A stretch of 64,000 bases of DNA from Caproicibacterium lactatifermentans (lineage in GTDB: Bacteria > Bacillota > Clostridia > Oscillospirales > Acutalibacteraceae), in contig NZ_CP046051.1 in assembly GCF_013315815.1 (NCBI RefSeq), positions 1,302,001-1,366,000 of the forward strand. Reading direction: 5' to 3'. The translations under genes were made by a program, and so were the position numbers. Numbering within the stretch: position 1 is the stretch's first letter; every line of letters starts with the position of its first letter. The notes below the pieces were generated by a model. The model was not told the DNA's origin. It worked only from the letters and a program-made list of their open reading frames with translations, and ran no database searches. Positions 62,601 to 64,000 of the stretch are shown here, one piece after another.

Positions 62601-62778
62601 AAAACCTGCCCTGCTCTACTATTTCAGCGATTTGCAGCAGGCACTCACTTTTCTCGCCGAACTCGCCCCGGAAGAAGCGGCACTGCAGACACTTGCTGCA
62701 AAGCCGCCGCACTTTGACCGAAATGACGGCATTCCTGCCAACTTTGCAAAACTGCAATCTATACTGCGAAAAATATAA
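59671..62778 (+). CDS. pglX: PglX-type adenine-specific DNA methyltransferase (BREX), orphan
   Basis: 1035 aa. N6-adenine methyltransferase of the PglX family, which in BREX/Pgl phage defence methylates host DNA and is needed for exclusion. N-terminal helical part (to about 230), SAM motif I DPCMGSGHILVYAFD at Asp261, catalytic NPPY at Asn441, then a long target-recognition region, and the typical PglX ending (KKRPVYWQTSCGK; DRNDGIPANFAKLQSIL). The full domain order argues for an intact enzyme, although it is shorter than the usual about 1200 aa. Starts with TTG behind AGGGGG. No brxA/B/C/L or pglZ within the window: it stands alone between metF and metH. Could also be an orphan or repurposed methylase. 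Confidence 0.85.
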   Translation: MDKAAICALAQAARTDLEKKAHLCLQALRGPRLPGGTGLRQDQLLHLVSRRGEDTVCRKAACRYFMELAGIRYMEVNGCLPQRVLSPAAGNELPQILESWLSTHADTLDRDEIYTRLFRRECARLHQLVPDFFPKPDCTDLLLSLSYRHGAAALFRDSLPEDAWKDQIEIIGWLYQYYHLQEKNAAIDVYRGAVKMRDVPAATQFFTTDWVVKYMVQNTLGRVWLEGHPDSRLRTKMPYFLDTPQKATRSPMNPEDLHLLDPCMGSGHILVYAFDLLLNIYAECGIPAQKAAPLILEKNLWGLDIDEHSRQLAAFALMMRAYACDKDIFNQHPLLHLCTIHSSKNVPRRAVHFASKHDEALQDDLQRILYAYHGAEQYGSLISAPRVELPALKKRFQEIQQTQQTGNLFQMEGRRLALETLLPLVKQTEVLAGQYDAVVTNPPYLSHMDRPLRRFVDKHWPHCNNDLFAVFMVRCFGFCKPGSYCGFMTPFVWMFIKSYVNLRRFLVKEKSVSSLVQLAYSAFEEATVPLCTFVLQNKKEEDPGRYLRLTGFSGGMDEMGRYVQEAAAHPGNSWDFEARLSDFRQIPGSPFAYWASGSIARVFRQGTPLGRMTPVCNGLFTCSNRRFLRKWWEVDRTAIDFYCTSAQDCRSSACRWFPYNKGGAYRKWYGNQEWVVDFSDFGAEIQRYRTASGQSAAMPGRQYYFHESLSWSFVSSSRFGVRAYPPGFVFDIAGSSLFPEPKDRLYRLGFLGSSTAFQLLQILNPTLNCQVGDISRLPVLEADDHTEIDHLVQENIELSKADWNDSELSWDFTMPPLLTAEGNTLAEAQANREQEANIRWNRLRQNEETINRHFATLYGTGAPTTVPERDLSIAPVSRERDAESLLSYFVGVYFGRWFCRFWQPKERKPVLLLEEAPQLFADFLEARFGTGAADELAPFLGKGSTAYVFKRRFTRTFFRSHCQQYKKRPVYWQTSCGKPALLYYFSDLQQALTFLAELAPEEAALQTLAAKPPHFDRNDGIPANFAKLQSILRKI

Positions 62779-62806
62779 AAGAATCCAATAAGAGGAGGGG
62801 CCGCAA

Positions 62807-64000
62807 ATGGTATCTGTACACAGTCAGCTGGGAAAAAGAATGCTCATCTGTGACGGCGCAATGGGCACAATGCTGCAGCAGGCCGGCCTGACAGCGGGCG
62901 AAACAACGGAACTGTGGAACTTTTCCCACCCGGAAGTTCTGACACAGATTCACACCGCATACGCACAGGCGGGCGCTGACATTCTAACCGCCAACACATT
63001 CGGTGCAAATGGGATAAAGCTGGAGGACAAAACATATTCTGTCCCAGAGATTATCGCACAAGGAATCCGCCTTGCAAAACAGGTGGCTACACCGCTTGGA
63101 AAATGGACCGCACTGGACATCGGCCCGACTGGACGGCTGCTGGAACCCATGGGGGACCTCTCTTTTTACGATGCCTACCATGCTTTCACCGAAGCGGCAA
63201 AGGCCGGTGAAAAAGCCGGTGCCGACCTGATTCTTATTGAAACCATGAGCGATACGCTGGAAATGAAAGCCGCCCTTCTTGCCTGCAAGGAAAGCACAAA
63301 CCTGCCTGTCTTCGCGACCATGACCTGTGATGAAAAAGGTAAGCTGCTGACCGGCGGTGACATTCCCGCGGCCGTGGTCCTGCTGGAAAGCCTGCACGCG
63401 GATGCAATCGGCTTTAACTGCGGGCTGGGACCAAAACAGATGATTGACTTTCTGCCGACACTGAGGGAATACACGGACCTGCCGATTCTCATTCAGCCAA
63501 ATGCCGGACTGCCGCAGGTGGAAAACGGAAAAACTGTATTCTGCGTTGGTCCGGAAGAATTTGCACAGGACGCAGAAAGCCTTTGGGAAGGCGGTGCCTG
63601 GGTCTTGGGCGGCTGCTGCGGCACAACACCGAAACACATTCGGGCACTGGTGCGGCAAATGCAAGAAAAAGCTCCCAAGCCTCTGCCCGTACACAACCGC
63701 ACCATCGTTTCCTCTTACAGTCATACCGTCACGTTCGGCGGCAGGGCTCAGCTGATTGGGGAACGCATTAACCCAACCGGAAAAAAGCGCCTGCAAAAAG
63801 CGCTGCACGAAGAGGATATTGACTATATCCTGCGTGAGGGCATTGCCCAGCAGGACGCTGGTGCCGATATTCTCGATGTAAACGTCGGCCTGCCGGACAT
63901 CGACGAACCCCGGCTGCTTACCAAAGCGGTCCAGTCCCTGCAGAGCGTGACGGACCTGCCGCTGCAGATAGACACCAGCGACCCGCTGGCTATGGAACAG
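62807..64000 (+). CDS. metH: Cobalamin-dependent methionine synthase, 3' end cut
   Basis: The first 398 residues; the gene runs off the window. ATG behind AGAGGAGGGG, 28 bases after pglX, so probably in the same transcript. Homocysteine-binding barrel (residues 1-290: DGAMGTMLQQAG, with Zn ligands in GFNCGLGP at about 205 and GGCCGTTP at about 270), then the start of the methyl-THF domain (GERINPTGKKRLQ at about 320, DAGADILDVNVGLP at about 350). The activation domain is probably the separate gene at 57955-58608. Confidence 0.95.
   Translation, partial: MVSVHSQLGKRMLICDGAMGTMLQQAGLTAGETTELWNFSHPEVLTQIHTAYAQAGADILTANTFGANGIKLEDKTYSVPEIIAQGIRLAKQVATPLGKWTALDIGPTGRLLEPMGDLSFYDAYHAFTEAAKAGEKAGADLILIETMSDTLEMKAALLACKESTNLPVFATMTCDEKGKLLTGGDIPAAVVLLESLHADAIGFNCGLGPKQMIDFLPTLREYTDLPILIQPNAGLPQVENGKTVFCVGPEEFAQDAESLWEGGAWVLGGCCGTTPKHIRALVRQMQEKAPKPLPVHNRTIVSSYSHTVTFGGRAQLIGERINPTGKKRLQKALHEEDIDYILREGIAQQDAGADILDVNVGLPDIDEPRLLTKAVQSLQSVTDLPLQIDTSDPLAMEQ

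Noticed and set aside
59671-62778. A full BREX or restriction-modification system around PglX
   Set aside because: Neighbours are metF, a MetH activation protein and metH; no pglZ, brxC, brxL, endonuclease or specificity subunit is present, so only an orphan enzyme is claimed.
1-64000. tRNA, rRNA, complete insertion sequences or prophage genes
   Set aside because: I looked for conserved tRNA arms, rRNA segments and transposase, integrase or capsid motifs and saw none; only the excisionase-like fragment at 15379-15507 hints at a past element.

Overview
The window looks like chromosomal DNA from an endospore-forming, Gram-positive anaerobe of the Clostridia, most like the Oscillospiraceae/Acutalibacteraceae (Ruminococcaceae sensu lato). 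Reasons: a complete eight-gene spoIIIA operon, lysine synthesis through DapL plus DapF, Prp with a cleavable L27, Mini-RNase III, a YitT protein, FeoA/FeoB with a FeoB-associated Cys-rich peptide, and frequent TTG/GTG starts behind strong GGAGG sites. Most of the sequence is balanced to GC-rich, but about 10.0-15.7 kb is visibly AT-rich. The family placement is inference; no rRNA or tRNA gene is present to confirm it.

Layout. 1-2.8 kb: the 3' part of a calcium-type P-type ATPase and a LacA/Maa-type acetyltransferase. 2.9-7.0 kb: a four-gene envelope polysaccharide O-acetylation operon (SGNH hydrolase, DUF4358, MBOAT, DHHW protein) behind a promoter and a structured leader. 7.0-10.0 kb: a SemiSWEET-like membrane protein and a LysR regulator sharing overlapping divergent promoters, a truncated YfcE-type phosphodiesterase, and pdxST (vitamin B6). 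10.0-15.7 kb: a decaying AT-rich island. It holds an ABC-2 exporter cluster in which several genes are frameshifted (one by an exact 11-bp tandem duplication), a MerR gene cut to its helix-turn-helix but keeping promoter, operator and terminator, and scraps of a secreted protein, a GHKL histidine kinase and an excisionase-like HTH protein.

15.7-29.2 kb is a minus-strand biosynthetic block: dapF-dapL, carA-carB, purC-purF-purB, purA and guaA. 29.6-37.9 kb carries walJ-rlmH, murA, a LysM/G5/M23 cell-wall peptidase, luxS, a divergent phospholipase-C-like protein, an RluA-type pseudouridine synthase and ilvE. 38-44.5 kb is translation-related: an RsmF-type methyltransferase, mrnC, obg, and rplU-prp-rpmA, plus an Asn/Gln repeat peptide, YitT and the first genes of the ispA operon. 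44.5-48 kb reads nusB, a Kae1/TsaD paralogue, xseA, xseB, a methyltransferase and ispA. 48-53 kb is spoIIIAA-AH. 53-57.8 kb holds a Dabb protein, feoA-feoB-FeoB-associated peptide with twin iron-box-like operators, and an FAD-dependent oxidoreductase.

The right end is a B12-dependent methionine/one-carbon locus: metF, a free-standing MetH activation domain and metH (cut by the window edge). Lodged between metF and metH, with its own promoter, is an apparently intact PglX, the adenine methyltransferase of BREX phage defence, with no other BREX gene in view. That orphan PglX and the frozen-in-decay ABC island are the two most interesting things here.
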